From: Streptococcaceae bacterium
GTDB lineage: Bacteria > Bacillota > Bacilli > Lactobacillales > Streptococcaceae
Length of the DNA stretch: 64,000 nucleotides
Reading direction: 5' to 3'
Assembly: GCA_022484805.1 (NCBI GenBank)
Contig: JAKVKP010000004.1
Location: forward strand, 62,001 to 126,000
Position numbers and translations under genes: made by a program
The notes under the pieces: model-generated
The model's database searches: none
What the model saw: the letters and a program-made list of their open reading frames with translations, nothing else
What the model was told of the DNA's origin: nothing
Shown here: positions 33,314 through 42,020 of the stretch, in pieces
Layout of the letters: each line of letters opens with the position of its first letter
Numbering within the stretch: position 1 is the first letter of the stretch

Positions 33314-33808
33314 ATGGCTGTGATTGGTTTTATCCATCAATCAGATGAGCGTGTCCAGCTATCGGATTACGCTTGCCAACAATATTTTCAAAGTAATGAT
33401 TTTGCATTATTTATAAAAAAATTAAAAACAAACGATACTGTAATCATTCCTGAATTAGCAACAATCCAAAAATCAACGCGTCAGCTTGGTAAAATTGTTC
33501 CAAAGCTTATCGAAAAACAAATTCGCTTAATTGCTGTTAAAGAAAAAATTGATACGGAAAACGATAAGGATTTTTACCAGCATATTCTCACTCTTGCTGA
33601 TTTAGATAGAACAATCACGAAAAACAGAATTAGAACTGGGATTAGTCGTGCTAAAAAAGATAATCGTGTCGGTGGTAGACCAAGAATTAATCCAAAAACA
33701 ATTGAGAAAATCAATGATTATTACCACAATCGCCATTTTACAATTCAAATGACAGCCGATAAATTAAATATTTCAGTTGGTACCGTTTACAAGTACTTGA
33801 AAAAATAG
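33314..33808 (+). CDS. Degenerate serine recombinase (resolvase) homologue, probably DNA-binding only
   Basis: A 164-residue protein with resolvase architecture: an N-terminal catalytic-fold domain (VIGFIHQSDERV), the long E-helix region with ADLDRTITKNRIRTG, and a C-terminal Hin-type helix-turn-helix starting VGGRPRINPKTIEKIND and ending LNISVGTVYKYLKK. Ser at position 10 survives, but the usual Arg of RVS is His, and the DRLGR active-site motif reads ATIQK. The catalytic arginines are therefore missing, and strand exchange is unlikely. GGAGG precedes the ATG. An extended dyad lies upstream. A regulator or structural DNA-binding role is the best inference. Confidence 0.75.
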   Translation: MAVIGFIHQSDERVQLSDYACQQYFQSNDFALFIKKLKTNDTVIIPELATIQKSTRQLGKIVPKLIEKQIRLIAVKEKIDTENDKDFYQHILTLADLDRTITKNRIRTGISRAKKDNRVGGRPRINPKTIEKINDYYHNRHFTIQMTADKLNISVGTVYKYLKK

Positions 33809-33885
33809 GATACCTCTAGAAATTTAATGGAATTCATAGTAAACTGAATGAGGAATGAAAAAATTTTAAAGGAGCGATTTCTTAA

Positions 33886-34581
33886 ATGGCAAAATTAGTC
33901 TTTGCACGTCATGGTTTATCTGAATGGAATGAAAAAAACTTATTCACAGGTTGGGCTGATGTTGATTTAGCTGAACAAGGTGTTGAAGAAGCAATTAAAG
34001 CAGGTCAATTAGTTAAGGAAGCTGGCATTGAATTTGATATCGCCTATACTTCTGTTTTAAAACGTGCAATTAAAACAACAAACTACGTTTTAGAATTTTC
34101 TGACCAATTATGGGTACCAGTTGAAAAATCTTGGCGCTTAAACGAACGTCATTATGGCGGTTTAACAGGTTTAAATAAAGCTGATGCTGCTGCAAAACAT
34201 GGTGATGAGCAAGTCCACATCTGGAGACGTTCATACGATACATTACCACCATTAATGCCTCGTGATGATGAATATTCAGCACATACTGATCGTCGTTACG
34301 CTTTGTTGGATGATTCTGTTGTTCCTGATGCAGAAAACTTAAAAGTAACTTTAGAACGTGCCTTGCCTTTCTGGGAAGACAAAATTGCACCTGCACTTAA
34401 AGAAGGTAAAAATGTCTTTGTTGGTGCTCATGGTAACTCAATTCGTGCATTAGTAAAACATATCGAACAATTATCTGATGATGAAATTATGGATGTTGAA
34501 ATCCCTAACTTCCCACCATTAGTTTATGATTTCGATGATAAATTAAATGTCAAAGATAAATATTACTTACAAGAAAAATAA
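33886..34581 (+). CDS. gpmA: 2,3-bisphosphoglycerate-dependent phosphoglycerate mutase
   Basis: A 231-residue glycolytic enzyme interconverting 3- and 2-phosphoglycerate. The phosphohistidine motif is [10 protein letters not shown] (His9). FTGWADVDL, the [20 protein letters not shown] segment and the second histidine in [12 protein letters not shown] are all intact. Codon usage is strongly biased to preferred low-GC codons, as expected of a highly expressed gene. AAAGGAGCGA precedes the ATG. Confidence 0.96.
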   Translation: MAKLVFARHGLSEWNEKNLFTGWADVDLAEQGVEEAIKAGQLVKEAGIEFDIAYTSVLKRAIKTTNYVLEFSDQLWVPVEKSWRLNERHYGGLTGLNKADAAAKHGDEQVHIWRRSYDTLPPLMPRDDEYSAHTDRRYALLDDSVVPDAENLKVTLERALPFWEDKIAPALKEGKNVFVGAHGNSIRALVKHIEQLSDDEIMDVEIPNFPPLVYDFDDKLNVKDKYYLQEK

Positions 34582-34590
34582 TCTTAATTC

Positions 34591-34628
34591 AAAAAGACGT
34601 GTCGCTTAATAGCCACACGTCTTTTTTT
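34591..34628. terminator. Bidirectional terminator between gpmA and srtA
   Basis: AAAAAGACGTGT pairs with ACACGTCTTTTT with a 12-base loop. Runs of A and T lie on both sides. Confidence 0.9.
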
Positions 34629-35385
34629 ACCAAGTCATTTGATTATACTTTTGCTCAAAGGCATTGGTAACAGACTGACTCGCATCAGCTAACGAATAGC
34701 TTTTTTCAAAATTAGCACGGACAATGACTCGATTAGTTGCATTAGCATCACTACAGGTGACTAAGGTCAATACCTTTTGATTTTCAATATCATCAATTAC
34801 TTCTCCGTGATCTGGAGAAACTTCGTAAACCTCTGTGATTTCATATTCATAAATATTGCTTGTATCAGTTAAGTACACTTTTTGACCAACCTGAGCAGGT
34901 CCTTCTTTTAAAGGTGAAAAAAGCATTTTCGGTTGTCCAGCAACATAATGGCTCGCCAAAGCATAATTACCTTCCCCCATTTTCTGATCAACCTTCATCG
35001 TACCAGCACCCCAAAGCAAATTCGTATTATCAATACCTTTAAAAATAGGCAGATTAAGATTAATTTCCGGAATCGCTATCCCACCAATAACCGGCAGATT
35101 TTGATTCGCTATCTGAGCTTCTAGGACCGCTTCAGTACTTAAGGGTTCAACTGATGAAAAATCAAAATTCCCTGCTGAATCATTATTTTTTTTAACCTTT
35201 GACTCTGTCACCTTAGAGATATGATATTGGTTGGCGTTTAACCCCATTAGAAAATACTTAATTTGATTATTAAACACTAGTGCTAAACCAATTATCAACA
35301 TCAAAATCAGAAATAGATTGATGACTGTATTTTTAAAACGATGTGGTTTGGCATTTTCAGTGGTTTGACGGCGTTTTTTGTTCAT
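34627..35385 (-). CDS. srtA: Class A sortase
   Basis: A 252-residue transpeptidase that anchors LPxTG proteins to peptidoglycan. N-terminal membrane helix at about residues 18-40 (VINLFLILMLIIGLALVF), then an extracellular sortase barrel. The catalytic His is in LASHYV, the Cys in LTLVTCSDANATNR, where the downstream Arg is also visible. IAIPEINLNLPIFKG and GAGTMKVDQKMG are usual class A segments. It is next to apbE on the same strand (seven bases), and no sortase substrate is encoded nearby, as expected of a housekeeping enzyme. Confidence 0.93.
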   Translation of the reverse strand: MNKKRRQTTENAKPHRFKNTVINLFLILMLIIGLALVFNNQIKYFLMGLNANQYHISKVTESKVKKNNDSAGNFDFSSVEPLSTEAVLEAQIANQNLPVIGGIAIPEINLNLPIFKGIDNTNLLWGAGTMKVDQKMGEGNYALASHYVAGQPKMLFSPLKEGPAQVGQKVYLTDTSNIYEYEITEVYEVSPDHGEVIDDIENQKVLTLVTCSDANATNRVIVRANFEKSYSLADASQSVTNAFEQKYNQMTW

Positions 35386-35392
35386 AATGCTC

Positions 35393-36466
35393 CTATTCTA
35401 AATCACTATTATTACCTAAGGTATAACCCGACTCTGCTTCAATATCAAAATTATCTGCCAATCCTTTTGACAAATATATTTTATTTTCTTTGGTTACAAA
35501 AATTGCTTCATAGCCTTTTTTATCATTGATATACTCAAGACCTTTTTTAATGCCTAATGAATATACAATTGTTGAGTAGGCATCATCCGTCATTGAGCTT
35601 TTCCCTATAATTGTAACACTTTGCAAGTCATTATCAAATGGATAGCCTGTTTCTGGATCCAGCATATGATGATATTTTACTCCGTCAACCTCTAGATAAC
35701 GCTCATATATACCACTCGTCACAAACGATTCATCACTACCTTTAACATAGCCCAAAACCGTATTTCTCGCTTTATTCGGATCCTGAATACCAACTGTCCA
35801 TGCTTCCTCATTGTCCTCTTTGGGTGAATTACCAATTACATAGACATTACCACCTAAATTAACAATTGCACAGGTTACTCCTTTTTTTTCAAGCAATGCC
35901 ACAACCTGGTCTGTGATAAAGCCTTTGGCAATCGCTCCCGCATCTATCTGCATTCCTTTTTCAGTCAAATAAGCTGTTGAATTAGTCGTATCCAAAACGA
36001 GTTTATTATAATCAATCAACTGGAGTGCCTGATCAATCTCTGATTGAGACGGTTTTTTAGCATCCGAAAAGCCAATATGCCATAATTTTGTTAATGCACC
36101 AATCGTAATATCAAAAGATCCTTGATCTTCAGAAGCTGATTTAGCATACACAAGCATTTTCATAATATCTTTAGGAACTTTGACAGGTTTAATGCCAGCA
36201 TTTTCATTAACTTCGTCTAAAATAGAACCATCTTCATTAACGGTAATTTCATCATCATATTTTTTAATTAATTCAATTGCATCCGTTAAGGCCTCTTCTT
36301 TATTTTTATCATAAACTTTTATATCAACATAAGTCCCTAATGCAAAAATATCCTGCTTATTTGGCTTACTAAGTAAATTATTGTCTTTGTCAGCTTGAGC
36401 ACACCCACCTAACATTCCTATTAATAGCATAACAAATAATAGCTTAAATTTATTTGTAAACTTCAT
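35393..36466 (-). CDS. apbE: FAD:protein FMN transferase (ApbE), lipoprotein
   Basis: A 357-residue exported flavin transferase that attaches FMN covalently to Thr or Ser of extracytoplasmic proteins. Signal peptide with lipobox LGGC (Cys near 22). FALGTYVDIKVYD, the substrate-binding MQIDAGAIAKGFITD, AIVNLGGNVYVIG and metal/active-site MTDDAYSTIVYSLG are family motifs. In Listeria monocytogenes a related lipoprotein, FmnB, flavinylates PplA for extracellular electron transfer. Here the gene is divergent from an Ndh2-like dehydrogenase; no FMN-bind acceptor protein is visible in the window. Confidence 0.92.
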   Translation of the reverse strand: MKFTNKFKLLFVMLLIGMLGGCAQADKDNNLLSKPNKQDIFALGTYVDIKVYDKNKEEALTDAIELIKKYDDEITVNEDGSILDEVNENAGIKPVKVPKDIMKMLVYAKSASEDQGSFDITIGALTKLWHIGFSDAKKPSQSEIDQALQLIDYNKLVLDTTNSTAYLTEKGMQIDAGAIAKGFITDQVVALLEKKGVTCAIVNLGGNVYVIGNSPKEDNEEAWTVGIQDPNKARNTVLGYVKGSDESFVTSGIYERYLEVDGVKYHHMLDPETGYPFDNDLQSVTIIGKSSMTDDAYSTIVYSLGIKKGLEYINDKKGYEAIFVTKENKIYLSKGLADNFDIEAESGYTLGNNSDLE

Positions 36467-36558
36467 TATTTTTTCCTTTCAAAAACGTTTTAAACTTACT
36501 ACATTATAACTTAAATAAACAATTATTTAACATCAAATTAATTGATTGTGTTTCAAAT

Positions 36559-36573
36559 TTGGAAGCGTTATAA
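36559..36573. promoter_or_regulatory. Cre-like site in the apbE-ndh control region
   Basis: TTGGAAGCGTTATAA matches the cre consensus at all but one fixed position and lies just before the TATAAT -10 candidate of the dehydrogenase gene. Catabolite control of the pair is possible. Confidence 0.4.
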
Positions 36574-36615
36574 TTAAAGTGCTATTATTATAATATTATA
36601 AAAGGAGTTTTTACA

Positions 36616-38544
36616 TTGGCTAAACAAAAAATAATTGTTATTGGCGCGGGCTTCGCTGGTTTGTCTGCGACAAGATACCTTTCAAAAAAACTAAAAGACT
36701 CCGCTGAAATCACACTTATTGATAAGCATAGTTATCACACAATGATGACACAGCTTCATGAGGTTGCAGCAGGAAGAATTGAACCAGACGGTGTTCAATA
36801 TGATTTACAGCGACTACTTGGCAGAAGAAAAAATGTTTCAATTGTAACCGATAAAGTAACTAAAATTGACAAAGAAAATAAAATTGTTACGACTGAACTC
36901 AACACTTATCAATATGATTCAATTATTGTAGCTGTTGGTGGTGAACCTAACGATTTTGGCGTACCTGGTGTTAAAGAACACGGCTTTACACTTTGGTCAT
37001 TTGAAGATGCAATGAAAATTCGACGTCACCTTGATAAAACTGTTGAAAAAGCGGCTCAGGAAAAAAATCCAGAAAAACGAAAAGCATTACTCACTTTCTT
37101 AGTTGCTGGCTCAGGCTTTACAGGTATCGAAATGGTTGGCGAATTAGTTGATTGGAAATTTGTTGCGGCAAAGCAATACAAATTGGATCCTGAAGAGTTT
37201 ACAATTGGCGTTGTTGAAATGATGCCAACAATTTTGAATATGCTACCTCGTGTTGATGCAGATAAAGGGCACCGCTTCTTAGATAAAAAAGGTGTAAAAA
37301 TCCTTACAAATCATGCAATCACAGCTGTAGCCCCAGACCATGTTTCAATTAAAGATGGTGAGGATATTCCATCACACACCTTAATTTGGACCACAGGTGT
37401 CCAAGGTAATACAGAAGCAAAGGCTTACGAGCTTAATGAAACTGAACGTGGCAATCGACTTCAAGCCAATCAATATATGGAAGCAATTGGCTATGAAGAC
37501 AAGGATATCTATGTTGCTGGGGATATCTCGGCATACGTTGAGCCTGAAACTGGACGTCCGACACCACAGATTGTTCAAGCGGCCGAAGGCACAGGTCATA
37601 CGGCTGCAGCTAATATTGTTGCTAAAATAAAAGGTGAGGAAAAACATACTTATAAACCAAATTATTCTGGCTTTATGGTATCTGTCGGTTCAAAATGGGG
37701 CGTTGCTTACATTATGGAGACACTTCATTTAAGTGGCTTTCTAGCTATGATAATGAAGCATTTCATCTATATTATCTATACGCTTCAAGTTGGTTCAGGT
37801 TATTATTTCTTCCAATACTTTAAAAATGAATTTTTCCATACTAAAAATGAAAGAAATGTTGGCCGTGGTCATCTTTCGCGACTTGGAAATGTCCTTTGGA
37901 GTGTACCACTGCGGGTTTTCTATGGTTTTGTCTGGCTAATTGAGGCTAGTCATAAAGTTGTCGGTGATGGAGACTACCTTAAGCCTTCTACTTGGTTTGG
38001 CAAAGGTTCATGGTTTACAAACGACATTCAATTCCCATTTGATTGGTTGCATCAAACTGCAGCTGCGACAACCGGTGCAAGTGAAGCAGCTGGCTCTGCA
38101 GGCAGTACAGCTACGGAAACAGCTAGTAAAACAGCGGAATTTGGCTTAAGCTATGCCTATGGTTCAGAACCAATGGCTGTATTTGATAAAATGCCAAAAT
38201 TCTTAGAACCTGTTATGAAATTTATGATTCCGAATAAAGATGTCGCATTATTTATGCAAAAATTCATGACAATTGTAGAAATCCTAATTGCCTTAGCCTT
38301 AATTGCTGGTCTATTTACATTTATTGCAAGCGCAGTAACTGCTGGCTTGACTGTGATGTTTTGTCTATCTGGTATGTTTTACTGGGTCAATATCTGGTTC
38401 GTCTTTGTTGCCATCGCCTTAATGAATGGCTCTGGACGCTCACTTGGCTTAGACAAATGGGTACAGCCTTGGATTCAAAGAAAACTCGGTGGCTGGTGGT
38501 ATGGCAAAGTCAAGTCTATCTACTCGGGTCGAAAATCTGCTTAA
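36616..38544 (+). CDS. ndh: NADH dehydrogenase type II with extra C-terminal membrane domain (Ndh2-like)
   Basis: A 642-residue protein. Residues 1-400 form an ordinary NDH-2: FAD-binding IIVIGAGFAGLSATRYL, NADH-binding AGSGFTGIEMVGEL, and the second FAD motif VAGDISAYV. Ordinary NDH-2 proteins end near 400. Here about 240 residues follow: a hydrophobic segment near 380-400, a Thr/Ala/Ser-rich linker near 490-515 and several DoxX-like membrane helices from about 555 to 605. In Listeria the Ndh2 used in flavin-based extracellular electron transfer is set apart by such a C-terminal membrane domain. Start is TTG 36616 after AAAGGAG. The gene is divergent from apbE. Confidence 0.9.
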   Translation: MAKQKIIVIGAGFAGLSATRYLSKKLKDSAEITLIDKHSYHTMMTQLHEVAAGRIEPDGVQYDLQRLLGRRKNVSIVTDKVTKIDKENKIVTTELNTYQYDSIIVAVGGEPNDFGVPGVKEHGFTLWSFEDAMKIRRHLDKTVEKAAQEKNPEKRKALLTFLVAGSGFTGIEMVGELVDWKFVAAKQYKLDPEEFTIGVVEMMPTILNMLPRVDADKGHRFLDKKGVKILTNHAITAVAPDHVSIKDGEDIPSHTLIWTTGVQGNTEAKAYELNETERGNRLQANQYMEAIGYEDKDIYVAGDISAYVEPETGRPTPQIVQAAEGTGHTAAANIVAKIKGEEKHTYKPNYSGFMVSVGSKWGVAYIMETLHLSGFLAMIMKHFIYIIYTLQVGSGYYFFQYFKNEFFHTKNERNVGRGHLSRLGNVLWSVPLRVFYGFVWLIEASHKVVGDGDYLKPSTWFGKGSWFTNDIQFPFDWLHQTAAATTGASEAAGSAGSTATETASKTAEFGLSYAYGSEPMAVFDKMPKFLEPVMKFMIPNKDVALFMQKFMTIVEILIALALIAGLFTFIASAVTAGLTVMFCLSGMFYWVNIWFVFVAIALMNGSGRSLGLDKWVQPWIQRKLGGWWYGKVKSIYSGRKSA

Positions 38545-38547
38545 TTC

Positions 38548-38578
38548 AAAAAGCTCTGAGCAACTGCTCAGAGCTTTT
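38548..38578 (+). terminator. Terminator of the NADH dehydrogenase gene
   Basis: AAAAGCTCTGAGCA and TGCTCAGAGCTTTT form a near-perfect stem with a tight loop of three bases and a short T run. Confidence 0.85.
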
Positions 38579-38667
38579 ATTTCGCATGAAGTATATATTT
38601 TTATTCCATTTTGCTTTATAATATAGAATCATACTGCTAATAGTCTTAATTATGGGATGGTATATTT

Positions 38668-38991
38668 ATGCTAAATCTAAAACGTGTCGCGGCCTACTGG
38701 TCCAAAAGATTATTTCATAATTTCATCAATGCGCCTGTTGTTAATTCCCAGCCTTTGGAATTATCCGAAGACGCTCGCTACCAAATCAAAACAGCGCTAA
38801 CTCAAAACCGCATTGTCGTTATTAATTATCGAAACGATGATGGGGATTATTCTATTATCAATGGCAAAATTAATCGTTATCAGCCCGCCAAAAATCTCTT
38901 AATCATTACTACTGCGGATCAACAAGTCAGACTGATTCAATTATCAAAAATCAAGAAGATAAGAGTATTACCAAGAGAAACTGCAAATTAA
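38668..38991 (+). CDS. Small hypothetical protein
   Basis: A 107-residue soluble protein of unknown function. The N-terminus is basic and aromatic (RVAAYWSKRLFHNFINAP). The C-terminal half (residues 45-105) alternates beta-strand patterns such as RIVVINYRNDDG, INGKINRYQ and LLIITTADQQVRLIQLSKIKKIRV, which resembles a small Sm-like or YolD-like barrel; I do not assign a family. GGGATGG upstream is a weak ribosome site. Its TAA stop overlaps the convergent rsmI stop by four bases (TTAA), leaving no room for a separate terminator. Confidence 0.6.
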   Translation: MLNLKRVAAYWSKRLFHNFINAPVVNSQPLELSEDARYQIKTALTQNRIVVINYRNDDGDYSIINGKINRYQPAKNLLIITTADQQVRLIQLSKIKKIRVLPRETAN

Positions 38992-39839
38992 CGATTATGA
39001 AATTCAGAATAAACTAATTGTTTTTCAACACCATTGCGCTTGGCAACCTTCTTAATGGCTATTTTTGATGATATTCCAGTTTCAATTAAGCGCTCAACTT
39101 GTTCTGTATAGCTACCTTCTATTTCTGAAGCGACTATTTCAGTTTCTCCAGAAACAATTAATAAACATTCTCCTTTTATCGGCTCATTAACTAAGCTTTC
39201 CAAAATCTCGCTAATTGAACCTCGGCGATATTCCTCATACAATTTTGTTAATTCTCGAGCCAATACAATCTGACGATTACCATAAATCTCCAAAAATGAT
39301 GTCAAAGTCTTAGCAACTCTAAAAGGTGACTCATAAAAAATTTGAGTTTCAGGATAAGACTTTTTAGCCTCTAAAAACTTTTTTTGCTCCCCAGCTTTTC
39401 GTGGCAAAAAGCCATAAAAAATATGAGGTTGAGGTATTAAACCACTAGCAATCAAAGCAGTGATACCTGCGCTCGGACCTGGCAAGGCAATCACGTCAAT
39501 CTCATTTTCAATACAGGCTGCCACAAGATTTTGACCTGGGTCGCTAATACTGGGCATGCCAGCATCGCTAACTTGAGCGATTGACTGTCCATTTTGCATG
39601 ATTTGAATTAGAAATGGAATTTTTTCCATTGCGTTATGCTCATGAAAACTAATTTGTTTTTTAGAAATCTCTAGATGCTTCAAAAGCTTACCAGTATTCC
39701 TCGTATCCTCGCTTGCAATCAAATCAACAGCACCTAAAACTTCAATCGCTCTTAAAGTAATATCAGCTAAATTGCCAATTGGTGTCGGTACCAAATAAAG
39801 CTTACCACCTGATTTTTTAAAGCTTCTTTGTATTTTCAT
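38988..39839 (-). CDS. rsmI: 16S rRNA (cytidine-1402-2'-O)-methyltransferase
   Basis: A 283-residue tetrapyrrole-methylase-fold enzyme that methylates C1402 in the decoding centre. The N-terminal LYLVPTPIGNLADITLRA, the IASEDTRNTGKLLKH, SFHEHN, VSDAGMPSISDPG and ALPGPSAGITAL motifs are all present. ATG 39839 is chosen because AAGGAG lies seven bases upstream; the longer in-frame starts lack one. It lies downstream of yabA in the same direction with a terminator between. Confidence 0.94.
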   Translation of the reverse strand: MKIQRSFKKSGGKLYLVPTPIGNLADITLRAIEVLGAVDLIASEDTRNTGKLLKHLEISKKQISFHEHNAMEKIPFLIQIMQNGQSIAQVSDAGMPSISDPGQNLVAACIENEIDVIALPGPSAGITALIASGLIPQPHIFYGFLPRKAGEQKKFLEAKKSYPETQIFYESPFRVAKTLTSFLEIYGNRQIVLARELTKLYEEYRRGSISEILESLVNEPIKGECLLIVSGETEIVASEIEGSYTEQVERLIETGISSKIAIKKVAKRNGVEKQLVYSEFHNR

Positions 39840-39913
39840 TTGAAACTCCTTAACCATTGCTTCCATAAACAATTACCCACTAGCGACACAAAATACAGCT
39901 ATAACTTAAAAAT

Positions 39914-39947
39914 TATAACCACCCTCAATTCAAAAAGGGCGGTCATA
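39914..39947 (-). terminator. Terminator between yabA and rsmI
   Basis: Minus-strand stem ATGACCGCCCT with AGGGTGGTTAT followed by AATTTTT, directly after the yabA stop. Confidence 0.65.
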
Positions 39948-39949
39948 GT

Positions 39950-40300
39950 TTAACGATAAATAACATCCATACAGAATAAACATGGCTCATCATCAATCCG
40001 ACGTTGTCCGTAAAATTGGTTGCAAATATGGAAGCCTTCTTCATAAATATTTTCTAAATTTAATCTCGACTTAGAAATTTTCTGACTGCTTTCTGATTTA
40101 ATGGTTTTTGAAACATCTTCACTAACTAGATTCGTTAAATCATCAATCCGTTCACGTAATCTTTCATTTTCAACACGTAAAGTAGTATTTTCTTCAACAA
40201 TCTCATTTAAAGCTTGTTGCGTTTCACCTAGTTCATTCGCAATTAACGCCAATAAACGTTCTAAATCATTAAAATTATCGACTAGCTTTTTTTTATCCAC
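39950..40300 (-). CDS. yabA: Replication initiation control protein YabA
   Basis: A 116-residue regulator that binds DnaA and DnaN and limits initiation. The N-terminal part (residues 1-65) is a leucine-rich coiled coil that mediates tetramerisation (FNDLERLLALIANELGETQ, then TLRVENERLRERIDDL). The C-terminal zinc-binding domain carries HICNQFYGQRR and EPCLFC. GTG 40300 is the start, five bases after GAGGGAG; a longer open frame without ribosome site extends into ricT. It lies in the tmk-darA-holB-ricT-yabA order known from many Firmicutes. Confidence 0.93.
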   Translation of the reverse strand: MDKKKLVDNFNDLERLLALIANELGETQQALNEIVEENTTLRVENERLRERIDDLTNLVSEDVSKTIKSESSQKISKSRLNLENIYEEGFHICNQFYGQRRIDDEPCLFCMDVIYR

Positions 40301-40316
40301 AGCGACTCCCTCTTGA

Positions 40317-41123
40317 TTATTTTGATGTAAATTCAATTTCTTCAATCGCATAATCAACTAAAACAGGAGCCTGGTCAAAACGAATTTTCACAATTCCTTG
40401 AATGACATTCATGCCCTCAACACGACCAGTGCCTTCATGAGTCATAACCCGCTGTCCCCAATCTGGAAAAGTTCGTTTAGCAGTCTCGTAAAATTCATCT
40501 TCGTACTGCAAACAGCATAATAATCGTCCGCATAGGCCAGAAATTTTAATTGGATTAAGTGACAAACTTTGATTTTTCGCCATTTTAATTGAAACTGGTA
40601 AAAAATCACCTAAAAAACTTGAACAGCATAGAACACGTCCACATGGTCCAAGACCACCAACGACTTTTGCCTCATCTCTTGGCCCAACCTGACGCAATTC
40701 AATTCGCAAATGAAACTTGGCTGCTAAAACCTTCAAAAGTTCACGAAAATCGACTCGTCCTTCAGCCGTGAAATATACAATTAGTCGCTCTTTATCTAAT
40801 GTATACTCAACTTGTAATAATTTCATACCAAGCTTTAAATTACTAATACAATGTGCGACTTGACTTAACGTGTCTTTCGCATCCTCAATATTTTGTTCAT
40901 AACGTCTAATATCTTCATCTGTAGCAGGCTTTACCTCTAAAAGCTGGTCCGGTAAATCTGCAGCTTGCATTAAACGATTAGTATAATAAACCTTACCCAA
41001 CATTCGACCATTTTTCGTTTTGGCGACAACTAAATCATTCACATTATATTGACAATTCGCTAAGTAATAACTAATTTCTCCTAATTTCTTAAAACGAACA
41101 CCAATAACCTCTTCTTTATTCAA
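40317..41123 (-). CDS. ricT: PSP1-domain regulatory protein RicT/YaaT
   Basis: A 268-residue PSP1 protein. The domain core spans about 60-200, with YTLDKERLIVYFTAEGRVDF and ELRQVGPRDEAKVVGGLGPCG, and the cysteine-rich GPCGRVLCC and GLCGRLLCC motifs. In Bacillus subtilis RicT works with RicA and RicF in an FeS-containing complex that aids RNase Y-dependent mRNA processing. The start is TTG 41123 after GGAGA. It lies four bases after holB and 16 bases before yabA. Confidence 0.93.
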   Translation of the reverse strand: MNKEEVIGVRFKKLGEISYYLANCQYNVNDLVVAKTKNGRMLGKVYYTNRLMQAADLPDQLLEVKPATDEDIRRYEQNIEDAKDTLSQVAHCISNLKLGMKLLQVEYTLDKERLIVYFTAEGRVDFRELLKVLAAKFHLRIELRQVGPRDEAKVVGGLGPCGRVLCCSSFLGDFLPVSIKMAKNQSLSLNPIKISGLCGRLLCCLQYEDEFYETAKRTFPDWGQRVMTHEGTGRVEGMNVIQGIVKIRFDQAPVLVDYAIEEIEFTSK

Positions 41124-41127
41124 AATA

Positions 41128-42018
41128 TCATCTCCAAAGTGAATCTATAACTAACATCTCTAGGCAATTTTGAAAACTAACATTAAACTGAAAATTTTTT
41201 TCTGCTTCAAAAAGATTTGCCGACAAACGGCTATCTTTGCTGGTCAGCATTTGCCTTTCAAAATAATAAGCTAATACATTAAATGCAACTTTCTGCTTCT
41301 CTTTATCATCAAAAATAGGTACCAATTTTGCACCGACAGCAACAAAACTTTCCTTATTACCATTTGCTAAATCTGTCACCCATTTTTGAACAAACTGCAC
41401 GCCTTGATTAAACCACTGACTTTCATTTAAAAGTTGCGCATCACTCATACTATTCGTCACATTTGCCAATAAATCAGCCTTAGTGGGTAAAATATCATGT
41501 TGCTTCAAATCCTCACTAAAGGCGAAGAAGTTTTTTCTAAATGGAATAATCTGTGTTCGTGACTGTATGGTTGGTAACACGCGTCCTAATTGATTGGTTA
41601 ATAAAAATAAGTATGTATTAGGATTTGGTTCTTCAATAAACTTTAATAAAGCATTCGCAGCTCCCGGACTTAATAAATCAGCCGATTTAATGATAAAAAC
41701 ACGCTGATTTCCCTCAACGCCGGTTTGTGACATCTCACTAATTAATTCTCTAACTTGATTCACTTTAATTGTGTTGCCAACTGGCTGAATAAGTCGAACA
41801 TCCGAAAAATCATTAGCAGCAATTAGCTGACAATTTCGGCATTTACCGCAGGGTAAATGCTGTTCTTTTTGCTGGCAGAATAAGCTTTGAGCCAACCAAA
41901 TAGCAAAATCTAAGCTGAAATAATCACCATTAAAAAGGTAAGCATGAAATAGAGAATTTTTTTGTACTATTTTTTTAAACCGCTGATACAAAACTGGTTG
42001 TACATCACGTATATCCAT
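41128..42018 (-). CDS. holB: DNA polymerase III delta' subunit
   Basis: A 296-residue clamp-loader subunit. The zinc cluster has CQQ and CGKCRNC around residues 48-62. The P-loop position (FNGDYFSLDFA) lacks GKT, normal for delta', which does not bind ATP. VFIIKSADLLSPGAANALLKFIEEPNPNTYLFLLT and LPTIQSRTQIIPF are strongly conserved. The C-terminal collar domain follows. It is between darA and ricT with gaps of only a few bases. Confidence 0.93.
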   Translation of the reverse strand: MDIRDVQPVLYQRFKKIVQKNSLFHAYLFNGDYFSLDFAIWLAQSLFCQQKEQHLPCGKCRNCQLIAANDFSDVRLIQPVGNTIKVNQVRELISEMSQTGVEGNQRVFIIKSADLLSPGAANALLKFIEEPNPNTYLFLLTNQLGRVLPTIQSRTQIIPFRKNFFAFSEDLKQHDILPTKADLLANVTNSMSDAQLLNESQWFNQGVQFVQKWVTDLANGNKESFVAVGAKLVPIFDDKEKQKVAFNVLAYYFERQMLTSKDSRLSANLFEAEKNFQFNVSFQNCLEMLVIDSLWR

Positions 42019-42020
42019 TA

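Noticed and set aside
33314-33808. Mobile element or invertase locus because of the resolvase family
   Set aside because: No transposase, invertible segment, inverted repeats at the gene ends or phage genes are nearby, and the active-site arginines are missing.
38040-38160. Thr-Gly-Ala-Ser in the Ndh2-like linker as an FMN attachment site
   Set aside because: The preceding Asp of the usual flavinylation motif is absent, the segment is a low-complexity Ala/Thr/Ser linker, and no FMN-bind domain surrounds it. A chance match is more likely.
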